The translations under genes were made by a program, and so were the position numbers. A DNA stretch of 12,200 nt from JAEZFI01 sp044508215 (GTDB lineage: Bacteria > Actinomycetota > Acidimicrobiia > Acidimicrobiales > Microtrichaceae). Location of the stretch: NCBI GenBank assembly GCA_044508215.1, contig JBIQID010000101.1:1-12200 (forward strand), written 5' to 3'. Each line of letters begins with the position of its first letter. Positions within the stretch are counted from its first letter, which is position 1. Shown here piece by piece: positions 1-9,726 of the stretch. Below the pieces are notes generated by a model. The model had not been told where the DNA came from. It worked only from the letters and a program-made list of their open reading frames with translations, and ran no database searches.

Positions 1-2
1 GG

Positions 3-2516
<2,514 letters not shown>

Positions 2517-2558
2517 GTGCGGTGTGGCCTCCTCGGCGTGGGGATCGGCGTCCTCACC

Positions 2559-2564
2559 AGCCTA
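2559..2564 (-). promoter_or_regulatory. possible clpB -10 element (TAGGCT)
   Basis: On the minus strand TAGGCT fits the TANNNT pattern and lies about 42 nt upstream of the clpB ATG, just downstream of the HAIR operator. No TTGACA-like hexamer sits 16-18 bp upstream; the nearest, TTGAGT inside the HAIR, is 21 bp away. The position would let bound HspR cover the -35 region. The call is weak and rests on position. Confidence 0.3.
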
Positions 2565-2571
2565 CCGGCAC

Positions 2572-2592
2572 CTTGAGCGCAACACACTCAAC
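2572..2592. promoter_or_regulatory. HAIR element (HspR operator) upstream of clpB
   Basis: Two half sites, CTTGAGC (2572-2578) and ACTCAAC (2586-2592), are separated by exactly seven bases. The known HspR-associated inverted repeat is CTTGAGT-N7-ACTCAAG, so 12 of 14 positions match with the correct spacing. It lies in the 97-bp gap between the hspR stop and the clpB start, where an HspR operator is found in Streptomyces and mycobacteria. Co-occurrence with an hspR gene directly upstream makes this call strong. Confidence 0.88.
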
Positions 2593-2611
2593 TTTGCTGA
2601 GCGGATTTCGC

Positions 2612-2995
2612 CTAGCGTCGGCGGCGGCGCTGCCCCTGGTAGAGCACGATCTCCTGCCGCAGGGGCACGAGATCTCGCCGGTACTGCTTGTGGGTCTCGG
2701 CGACCGCCTGGTCGGCGGCCTCCCTGATGCGGTCGATCTCGTCGCGCAGGTCCTCCACCTCGGCCTCGAGCTGGAGCACCCGCTGGACCCCGGCGAGGTT
2801 CAGGCCCTCGTTCGTCAGCTCCTGGATCCGGCGCAGCAGGTCGATGTCGGCCTGGCTGTAGCGGCGGCTGTTGCCCCCGGTGCGGGCCGGAGCGACCAGG
2901 CCCTTGCGCTCGTAGATGCGCAACGTCTGCGGATGCATCCCGGCCAGCTCGGCAGCGACCGAGATGACGTAGACCGCCTGGTGGTACTCCGGCAC
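2612..2995 (-). CDS. hspR: Heat-shock repressor HspR (MerR family)
   Basis: Transcriptional repressor of the dnaK operon and clpB; in known actinobacterial systems DnaK acts as its co-repressor, so titration of DnaK by unfolded protein relieves repression. The 127-aa protein has a MerR-type winged helix (about 8-75) containing the HspR-like stretch YVISVAAELAGMHPQTLRIY, the wing RTGGNSRRYSQADIDLL, and NLAGVQRVL. A charged coiled coil (about 76-105) and a basic tail ending in five arginines follow. The start is GTG at 2995, one base after the dnaJ stop, with GGAGG at 3002-3006, six bases upstream. An upstream start would need a different context and has no better ribosome site. It is the fourth gene of the dnaK operon, so the repressor is made in step with its own co-repressor. 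Confidence 0.96.
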   Translation of the reverse strand: MPEYHQAVYVISVAAELAGMHPQTLRIYERKGLVAPARTGGNSRRYSQADIDLLRRIQELTNEGLNLAGVQRVLQLEAEVEDLRDEIDRIREAADQAVAETHKQYRRDLVPLRQEIVLYQGQRRRRR

Positions 2996-2996
2996 G

Positions 2997-4118
2997 TCAC
3001 ACCTCCAGATCTGCCCTCGGAGAGGTCGTCGTCGCAGCGCGCAGCGCCTCGACCGCGGCTCGCTGCTCGTCGGTCAGCTCGGTGGGCACGGACAGCTCCA
3101 TGGTCACGAGCAGGTCACCGTGGCCGTTGGCGGTCGGCACGCCCCGCCCTCGCACCCGGAACGTGCGACCGGAGGGGGTCCCGGGTGGCACCCGGATGGT
3201 GACGGCGTCGCCGTCGATGGTCGGCACCTTCACGTTCGCGCCGAGGACCGCCTCGTGGAACTCGATCGGGACGCTCACGGTGATGTGGTCGCCGTCGCGC
3301 CCGAACACCGGGTGCGGGTCGACCAGCACGCGCACGTACAGGTCGCCGGGCGGGCCGTTGTTCCGGCCAGGTCCGCCCTTGCCGCGCAGACGGATCTGCT
3401 GGCCGTCGCGGACGCCCTCGGGGAGGCGCACCTTCACCATGCGCGGCCGCGTCACGGCCCCGCGACCACCGCAGGTGGGGCACGGCGAGTCGATCACCGT
3501 CCCCTGACCGGCGCAGTTCCCGCACGGTCGGCTGAACGAGAAGAAGCCCTGGTTGTCGTCGAGGACGCCTCGGCCGTGGCACTCGGGGCACACCCGAGGG
3601 GTGGTCCCCGGCGCCGCCCCGGAACCGGAGCAATCAGGGCACGACACGTCGCTCATGAGGTTGACCGAGGTGGTCGCCCCGGCGATCGCGTCGGAGAACG
3701 AGATGTGCAGGTCGGTCTCGAGGTCGGCCCCGCGCTGCGGGCCCTGGCTGAACGGCCCGCCGGTGTGGGCGCCCTCACCCCGACCGAAGAGGTTGCCCAG
3801 GAGGTCGTTGAGGTCGGCGGCGCCCATGCCGCCCATCCCTCCCGTGCGGGGATCGAAGTGCCGGCCCGCTGCGCCGAGCGGGCCCATGGCCCGGGCCTCG
3901 TCGTACTCGCGGCGACGGGTCTCGTCGCCGATCACGTCGTAGGCGGCCGAGATCGCCTTGAACCGGTCCTCCGCTGCGGCGTCGCCGGGGTTCGCGTCAG
4001 GGTGGAACTGGCGCGCCAGCTTCCGGTACGCAGCGGTGATCTCCTTCGAGCTCGCGCTCGGCGACACCCCCAGCTCTGCGTAGTAGTCCTTCTCGAACCA
4101 CTCGCGCTGGACCGCCAT
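2997..4118 (-). CDS. dnaJ: Co-chaperone DnaJ (Hsp40, type I)
   Basis: Stimulates DnaK ATPase activity and delivers unfolded substrates. The 373-aa protein shows an N-terminal J domain (about 11-75) with HPD at 39-41, a short Gly/Phe-rich linker (about 79-125), then a zinc domain with all four CxxCxGxG repeats (cysteines 160/163, 177/180, 199/202, 213/216). The C-terminal substrate-binding domains run from about 225 to 350, with typical stretches such as GDLYVRVLVDPHPVFGRDGD. Length and architecture are those of a canonical class A DnaJ, with nothing missing. The ATG abuts the grpE TAG directly (TAGATG), and only a modest AGGGA ribosome site is present inside the end of grpE, so translation probably depends on coupling. 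Its TGA is one base before the hspR GTG. Actinobacteria often carry a second dnaJ elsewhere; this is the operon copy. Confidence 0.97.
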   Translation of the reverse strand: MAVQREWFEKDYYAELGVSPSASSKEITAAYRKLARQFHPDANPGDAAAEDRFKAISAAYDVIGDETRRREYDEARAMGPLGAAGRHFDPRTGGMGGMGAADLNDLLGNLFGRGEGAHTGGPFSQGPQRGADLETDLHISFSDAIAGATTSVNLMSDVSCPDCSGSGAAPGTTPRVCPECHGRGVLDDNQGFFSFSRPCGNCAGQGTVIDSPCPTCGGRGAVTRPRMVKVRLPEGVRDGQQIRLRGKGGPGRNNGPPGDLYVRVLVDPHPVFGRDGDHITVSVPIEFHEAVLGANVKVPTIDGDAVTIRVPPGTPSGRTFRVRGRGVPTANGHGDLLVTMELSVPTELTDEQRAAVEALRAATTTSPRADLEV

Positions 4119-4732
4119 CTAGTCCCTGACCTTCACCATCGCCGCGCGGATGACGCGGCCCTTCCAGAGGTACCCGGCACGCATGACCTCCACGACCTCG
4201 GGCTCGTCGCTGCCGGAACCGGGCTCCGACAGGACGGCCTCGTGCACGTTGGGGTCGAACGGCACGTCGGCCGCGTCGACCTTCTCGAGGCCCTGCTTCT
4301 CGAGCGCGCTCTCGAGAGCTGCACGGATGGGGGCCACGTCCTCGGCGCCGTGCGCGATCGCTGCGTCGCACGCGTCGAGCACGGGGAGCAGCTCGGCAGC
4401 GAGACCTTCCGCGGCGCGGGCCACGAGCTCGGCGCGCTGGGCCTCGGTGCGCTTGCGGTAGTTCTCGAACTCCGCCTGCACCCGCCGGGCGATGTCGAGG
4501 TACTCGTCGCGCTCGGTGGTCACCTTCTCGAGGTCGGAGAGGGTCTCCTCGAGCACGGCCTCGACCGACAGCCCGTCCATCGGGTCGGTGGCGTCCGCGT
4601 CGGGATCCGGACCCGTGCCGAACAGCTCGTCGCCCTCGCCGGCGGACGAGGCCTCGGTGGCCTCATCCGCCGCGGCGTCGGGCTCCTCGACGGAGCCGGC
4701 CTCGGGATCGACCGACGCGGTCACGTCGTCGC

Positions 4733-4736
<4 letters not shown>
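4119..4736 (-). CDS. grpE: Nucleotide exchange factor GrpE
   Basis: Dimeric exchange factor that releases ADP from DnaK. The 205-aa protein has an acidic, low-complexity N-terminus (1-55), a long helix (about 56-115, with RRVQAEFENYRKRTEAQ), and a C-terminal beta head with the family stretches FDPNVHEAV and VVEVMRAGYLWKGRVIRAA. The start is GTG at 4736, which overlaps the dnaK TGA by four bases (GTGA); GAGGAG at 4742-4747 lies five bases upstream and fixes this start. The next gene, dnaJ, begins immediately after its TAG. The overlaps indicate tight stoichiometric coupling with dnaK and dnaJ. Length is normal for actinobacterial GrpE. Confidence 0.96.
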
Positions 4737-6568
<1,832 letters not shown>

Positions 6569-6717
6569 GTGGGTGCTCTCCTCACTGCCCGCGTGCGACG
6601 CGGTGCTGACGACTTGGGGGAAGACGGGTGCTGGGTGGGACCGCGAGAACGGCACCGCTCCGACCGGCCCTGCGCCAGTGTAGGGAGGCGGCGTGACGTT
6701 CCCGCACGTCCAGAACG
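6569..6717 (-). other. 5' leader of the dnaK operon
   Basis: About 150 nt lie between the start point expected from the promoter at 6724-6752 and the dnaK ATG. The ribosome site AGGAG (6578-6582) is nine bases upstream of the ATG. I find no convincing long hairpin covering the ribosome site, no CIRCE element and no small ORF. GGTGCTG occurs twice on the plus strand (6602-6608 and 6628-6634), which I cannot interpret. The length is unusual compared with the short gaps elsewhere in the window. Confidence 0.5.
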
Positions 6718-6723
6718 ATGACC

Positions 6724-6752
6724 AGCATAAAAGTTGAGTCCCCCTTTGACAA
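6724..6752 (-). promoter_or_regulatory. Sigma-A-type promoter of the dnaK operon
   Basis: On the minus strand, TTGTCA (plus positions 6747-6752) and TATGCT (6724-6729) are separated by exactly 17 bp. The site is AT-rich for this genome and is the best promoter match in the window. Transcription would begin near 6717. The HspR-like half site ACTCAAC lies inside the -10/-35 spacer, so a bound repressor would block polymerase directly. No start site has been mapped, so this is a sequence call. Confidence 0.75.
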
Positions 6753-6753
6753 C
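6733..6753. promoter_or_regulatory. degenerate HAIR-like operator in the dnaK promoter
   Basis: Read on the minus strand, GTTGTCA and ACTCAAC are separated by seven bases, the spacing of HAIR (CTTGAGT-N7-ACTCAAG). The right half matches 6 of 7 positions, but the left only 3 of 7 because it doubles as the -35 box. The total is 9 of 14, so affinity may rely on the additional half site at 6775-6781. Position over the promoter of the hspR operon, and the good HAIR at clpB, support the assignment. Confidence 0.6.
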
Positions 6754-6781
6754 CTCGTGGGGTCGGAGGGGCAGACTCAAC
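6733..6781. repeat. 8-bp inverted repeat spanning the dnaK-gpmA gap
   Basis: GTTGAGTC (6733-6740) and GACTCAAC (6774-6781) are perfect inverted copies, and the inner CCCC (6741-6744) can pair with GGGG (6768-6771). Both arms contain the HspR half-site core TTGAGT/ACTCAA. Their centres are 41 bp apart, close to four helical turns. This could be a pair of HspR contacts on one face of the DNA flanking the -35 region, or a cruciform-capable dyad. The repeat is seen directly; its role is inference. Confidence 0.65.
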
Positions 6782-6822
6782 CTGAGCCAGGTGCGGAGCT
6801 GGCGGCGTCGGGGGCGTCGCCG

Positions 6823-6828
6823 TACCGT
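6823..6828 (+). promoter_or_regulatory. possible -10 element for leaderless gpmA (TACCGT)
   Basis: TACCGT fits the TANNNT pattern and ends eight bases before the gpmA ATG at 6837. That is the distance expected when transcription starts at the A of the start codon, as in many actinobacterial leaderless genes. No Shine-Dalgarno sequence is present upstream (the bases are GTCCGCCC), which supports this reading. The -35 region is unremarkable. Confidence 0.4.
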
Positions 6829-6836
6829 GTCCGCCC

Positions 6837-7601
6837 ATGTCGTACGACCTGATCCTGCTGCGGCACGGCGAGAGCGAGTGGAACCAGCTGAACCTCTTCA
6901 CCGGCTGGTACGACTGCGACCTGACCGAGAAGGGCCGCTCCGAGGCGTCGGCCGCCGGCGAGGTGGTCGAGGCCTCGGGGCTGCGACCCACCCTCCTCCA
7001 CACCTCGCTCCAGGTCCGGGCCATCCGCACCGCACAGCTGGCGCTCGACCGCATGGGCCGCTCGTGGCTGCCCGTCCGGCGTCACTGGCGCCTCAACGAG
7101 CGCCACTACGGCGACCTCACCGGGCGCAACAAGGCCGAGACGGCGGCCAAGTACGGCGAGGACCAGGTGAAGGTCTGGCGTCGCAGCTACGACGTGCCGC
7201 CGCCTCCCATCTCCGCCGACAACGAGTACGACCCCAACTCCGACGAGCGGTACGCCTCGATCCCGCCGGACCTGCTGCCGCGCAGCGAGTGCCTGGCGGA
7301 CGTGGTCGCCCGGATGCTGCCGTACTGGTTCGACGTGATCGTGCCGGACCTCCAGGCCGGGCACACGGTCCTCGTGGTGGCGCACGGCAACTCGCTGCGG
7401 GCGCTCGTGAAGCACCTCGACGGCATCTCCGACGAGGAGATCCCCGAGCTGAACATCCCCACCGGCATGCCGCTCCACTACCGGCTGGGCGACGACATGC
7501 TCCCGGCGGAGCGCCGTCCGACCGCCGAGCGATACCTCGGTGATCCGGCTGCCGCCGCTGCGGCCGCAGCCGCGGTCGCAGCGCAGGCCAGCTCCGGCTG
7601 A
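6837..7601 (+). CDS. gpmA: 2,3-bisphosphoglycerate-dependent phosphoglycerate mutase
   Basis: Interconverts 3- and 2-phosphoglycerate in glycolysis and gluconeogenesis through a phosphohistidine intermediate. The 254-aa protein carries the histidine phosphatase motif LRHGESEWN with catalytic H10, phosphate-binding R9 and R61, the acid E88 in LNERHYGDLTG, and the second histidine H183 in VVAHGNSLRAL. The stretch LNLFTGWYDCDLTEKG is diagnostic of the dPGM family rather than a general phosphatase. Length is normal. The C-terminus ends in nine consecutive alanines (238-246) and AVAAQASSG, a low-complexity tail that replaces the usual end of the family and is probably disordered or a short helix. 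The ATG lacks a ribosome site and may be leaderless. It is divergent from dnaK and convergent with the next gene. Confidence 0.96.
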   Translation: MSYDLILLRHGESEWNQLNLFTGWYDCDLTEKGRSEASAAGEVVEASGLRPTLLHTSLQVRAIRTAQLALDRMGRSWLPVRRHWRLNERHYGDLTGRNKAETAAKYGEDQVKVWRRSYDVPPPPISADNEYDPNSDERYASIPPDLLPRSECLADVVARMLPYWFDVIVPDLQAGHTVLVVAHGNSLRALVKHLDGISDEEIPELNIPTGMPLHYRLGDDMLPAERRPTAERYLGDPAAAAAAAAAVAAQASSG

Positions 7602-7608
7602 GGTCCTG

Positions 7609-7630
7609 CCGGCGGGCTAGAAGCCGCCGG
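7609..7630. terminator. candidate hairpin between convergent genes
   Basis: CCGGCGG (7609-7615) and CCGCCGG (7624-7630) form a perfect 7-bp GC stem with an 8-base loop. It begins eight bases after the gpmA stop and includes the stop codon of the opposing gene in its loop, so it could serve both transcripts. There is no T-run on either strand, so it is not a classical intrinsic terminator, although actinobacterial terminators often lack one. The convergent position is the main support. Confidence 0.4.
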
Positions 7631-8783
7631 AGCCGTGGGCGTGGTCGCAGGCGCGCTCCTCGCCCTCGGGGATCTGCCCGCCGCCCACGCCTTCGAGCGC
7701 AGCGAAGGGGCCGCAGCGGTGCGGCGTGATCCACACGTGGAACATCGGCGCCGGGCTCAGCTTCCTACCGAAGCTGCAGCCCCCGTCGAACGACGTCAGC
7801 CCGACGAGGCGGGGCGGGTCCGCCTGCGAGAAGCACAGGTCGTCGTGCACGTGGTACTGGATCAGCGCGCCACCGTCGTTCGGCACGGTGTCGAGCGTGT
7901 ACGAGGTCGGCAGCATGTACATGGCCGCCACCAGCTCCCGGCCTCCGCCGCTCGTGTCGTAGACGAGCGACTCGGGCTCGTCCGGGTCGAAGAACCGGTC
8001 GTCGTCGATCGAGCTCCACAGCATGAAGTGCTCGTGGCCGGTGAACCCGTCGCCGATGCTGCGGTAGCCGGCGGCCTCGGCCACCGCCGGGTCCGACCAC
8101 TGCGGCAGGCGGTCGAGCGTGCGCTTCAGCAGGTCCTCCGCCCACTCCTGCTGCTCCTCGGTGACGCCGTCGATGCCCGAGAGGTCCACCGGCTCGGCGG
8201 GGTCGAACGGCTTGGGCGGGGCCGTCGTCCCGGTGGCACCGGCCCCGCCGTGCCCGTGGCCCGTGGAACCGGCGGCGTGCCCTCCGGCGTCGCCGTGGTC
8301 GCCGTGCGTGCCGGCCCCGGCGAGCGCCGGCACCGCGAGGAGCAGCGTGGCGACGGCGACCGGGAGGACGGCCACGTCGGCGAAGGCCCCCGCGGGACGG
8401 CGGCGGGGCCGGGTGATGAGCGACCCCGCGGCGAGAATCGAGATCGACGCCATGGCCGCTGCGAGGCCGTCGGTGAGCTCCACCGGCTCCGGCTCGCTCA
8501 GCGCGTCCACGAACCCGACGCCGATCGTTCGACTGGCGGCCCAGGTCCCCAGCGCCGCTGCGCCCACGGCGACGGCCGCAGCCGCGGTGGGGCGGGTGGG
8601 TCGGACGAGGAGCGCCGCGCCGACCACGCACTGCAGCACGGCGGCCGTGATGAACATCCACACCAGCACGCTGTCGTCGGCGTGCGCGCCGATCACGGCT
8701 GCGTGGACCAGCCCTGCGCCGATCGACATCGCCCCGGCCAGCTGCGCCGCCGGCCCTGCGGTCGGGTGCTGCGTCTCGATCAT
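7617..8783 (-). CDS. uncharacterised membrane protein, His/Cys-rich C-terminal domain
   Basis: I do not recognise a named function. The 388-aa protein has five predicted membrane helices (about 13-33, 39-60, 66-90, 106-123, 134-157). Arginine-rich loops at 61-65 and 125-130 place the N-terminus inside and the C-terminal half outside. A His-rich linker (H160, H163, H169, H176, H178) follows, then an external domain of about 190 aa with HEH (250-252), HVHDDLC (311-317), C336, HVWITPHRCGPF (349-360) and CDHAH (379-383). This His/Cys density suggests metal binding; the cysteine spacing also allows disulfides. I recall similar C-terminal domains as unannotated actinobacterial proteins, but cannot check. 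The start ATG has GAGGGGGG a few bases upstream. A TAG inside the hairpin shared with gpmA ends it. Divergent from an ABC exporter, with which it might share control. Confidence 0.85.
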   Translation of the reverse strand: MIETQHPTAGPAAQLAGAMSIGAGLVHAAVIGAHADDSVLVWMFITAAVLQCVVGAALLVRPTRPTAAAAVAVGAAALGTWAASRTIGVGFVDALSEPEPVELTDGLAAAMASISILAAGSLITRPRRRPAGAFADVAVLPVAVATLLLAVPALAGAGTHGDHGDAGGHAAGSTGHGHGGAGATGTTAPPKPFDPAEPVDLSGIDGVTEEQQEWAEDLLKRTLDRLPQWSDPAVAEAAGYRSIGDGFTGHEHFMLWSSIDDDRFFDPDEPESLVYDTSGGGRELVAAMYMLPTSYTLDTVPNDGGALIQYHVHDDLCFSQADPPRLVGLTSFDGGCSFGRKLSPAPMFHVWITPHRCGPFAALEGVGGGQIPEGEERACDHAHGSGGF

Positions 8784-8797
8784 CCAGGCCCCCCTCG

Positions 8798-8875
8798 GCC
8801 GACGTGTCCGAATCGTACCCGGCCACGTCGGGCGCAGATCCGGTCACTAACCTCGCCACGTCGGCTCGACGTCGA
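8798..8875. promoter_or_regulatory. repeated motif CACGTCGG in divergent promoter region
   Basis: The 111-bp gap holds CCGACGTG (8799-8806) and two direct copies of its complement CACGTCGG (8824-8831 and 8857-8864). The outer two extend to a perfect 9-bp inverted repeat (GCCGACGTG and CACGTCGGC). A 10-bp palindrome TCGACGTCGA follows at 8866-8875. Three copies of an 8-mer in so short a gap suggest an operator for an unknown regulator. CGTCG is common in this GC-rich DNA, so chance cannot be excluded. Confidence 0.4.
8812..8817 (-). promoter_or_regulatory. possible -10 element (TACGAT) for the membrane protein gene
   Basis: On the minus strand TACGAT lies 28 nt upstream of the ATG at 8783, giving an expected start near 8805. 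No good -35 is present. One CACGTCGG copy (8824-8831) would lie in the -10/-35 spacer. On the plus strand TAACCT (8848-8853) is an equally plausible -10 for the ABC genes. Confidence 0.35.
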
Positions 8876-8894
8876 CAGATCGCGCGGAGGACCG

Positions 8895-9659
8895 ATGACC
8901 GACACCATGACCGACTTCTCGCAGGGCAGCGCCACCGACGTGGCGGCCGCTGCGTACGACGCCACCAAGGTCTACGGGAGCGGCGACACCCAGGTCACGG
9001 CGCTCGACCACGTGACCTGCCAGTTCATGCGCAGCCAGTTCACGGCGATCATGGGCCCGTCGGGCTCCGGCAAGTCCACGCTCATGCACTGCCTGGCCGG
9101 CCTCGACCGCCTCACGAGCGGCACGGTGACCATCGCCGGCGTCGACCTCTCGACGCTCGACGAGAAGGGCCTCACCCTGCTGCGCCGCGACCAGGTGGGC
9201 TTCATCTTCCAGGCGTTCAATCTGATCCCGACGCTCACCGCCAAGGAGAACATCACGCTCCCGATGGACCTCGGTGGCCGCAAGCCGGACACCGCCTGGG
9301 TCGACCAGGTGGTGGGCACCGTGGGCCTCGCCGACCGGCTCACGCACCGCCCGAGCGAGCTGTCCGGTGGCCAGCAGCAGCGCGTCGCCGTGGCCCGGGC
9401 GCTCGCCAGCCGCCCGCAGATCATCTTCGCCGACGAGCCCACCGGGAACCTCGACAGCCGCACCGGCACCGAGATCCTCACCTTCATGCGCGCCGCCGTC
9501 GACGAGCTGCACCAGACGATCGTGATGGTCACCCACGACCCGTCCGCCGCCGCGTACGCCGACCGGGTCGTGTTCCTGGCCGACGGTCGCATCGTCGACG
9601 AGATGGCCGAGCCCACCGCCGCCCTCGTCCTCGACAAGATGAAGCACCTGGGCGGCTGA
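8895..9659 (+). CDS. ABC transporter ATP-binding protein (MacB/LolD type)
   Basis: Cytoplasmic ATPase that drives the permease encoded next. The 254-aa protein has all ABC motifs: Walker A GPSGSGKST (54-62), Q-loop Q106 in IFQAFNLIPTLTAKENI, signature LSGGQQQR (156-163), Walker B IIFADEP (176-182) and switch histidine H214 in VTHD. The stretch FQAFNLIPTLTA and the strict ADEPTGNLDS are typical of the MacB/LolD/FtsE group of mechanotransmitting exporters. The first ATG of MTDTMTD has GGAGG four bases upstream (8886-8890), a short spacing; the second ATG at 8910 is too far from it. About 22 residues precede the ABC core. The frame is open far upstream, but that is antisense to the preceding gene. 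It is followed by its permease after 67 bp. Confidence 0.95.
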   Translation: MTDTMTDFSQGSATDVAAAAYDATKVYGSGDTQVTALDHVTCQFMRSQFTAIMGPSGSGKSTLMHCLAGLDRLTSGTVTIAGVDLSTLDEKGLTLLRRDQVGFIFQAFNLIPTLTAKENITLPMDLGGRKPDTAWVDQVVGTVGLADRLTHRPSELSGGQQQRVAVARALASRPQIIFADEPTGNLDSRTGTEILTFMRAAVDELHQTIVMVTHDPSAAAYADRVVFLADGRIVDEMAEPTAALVLDKMKHLGG

Positions 9660-9680
9660 CGTGCCACTCCCGCGTCGGCG

Positions 9681-9696
9681 CCGTGCCGCAGCACGG
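9681..9696 (+). other. hairpin between ABC ATPase and permease genes
   Basis: CCGTGC and GCACGG form a perfect 6-bp stem closed by the tetraloop CGCA, 22 bases after the ATPase stop and 31 bases before the permease GTG. It has no T-run. It could be an mRNA-stabilising or attenuating structure that lowers permease output relative to the ATPase. The stem is short and this DNA is very GC-rich, so the role is uncertain. Confidence 0.35.
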
Positions 9697-9726
9697 TCGC
9701 CCCTCCTGCGCCGCGGGTAGGTCCGA

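Noticed and set aside
6569..6690. RNA thermometer in the dnaK leader
   Set aside because: A leader CCTC could pair with GAGG of the ribosome site, but only four to five pairs form. The HspR operators already explain heat control.
6746..6751. TTGACA on the plus strand as a -35 box for gpmA
   Set aside because: The hexamer is a perfect match, but 17 bp downstream the sequence is GGGCAG, not a -10. The same bases are better explained as the complement of the dnaK -35 and HspR half site.
6569..7054. 162-codon N-terminal extension of the dnaK frame
   Set aside because: It crosses the dnaK promoter and runs antisense into gpmA, shows no Hsp70 similarity, and the true start MAKAVGIDLG has a good ribosome site.
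7635..8894. 420-codon upstream extension of the ABC ATPase frame
   Set aside because: It is antisense to the membrane protein gene and the divergent gap. The ABC protein has a ribosome site at 8886-8890 and a normal family length from the ATG at 8895.
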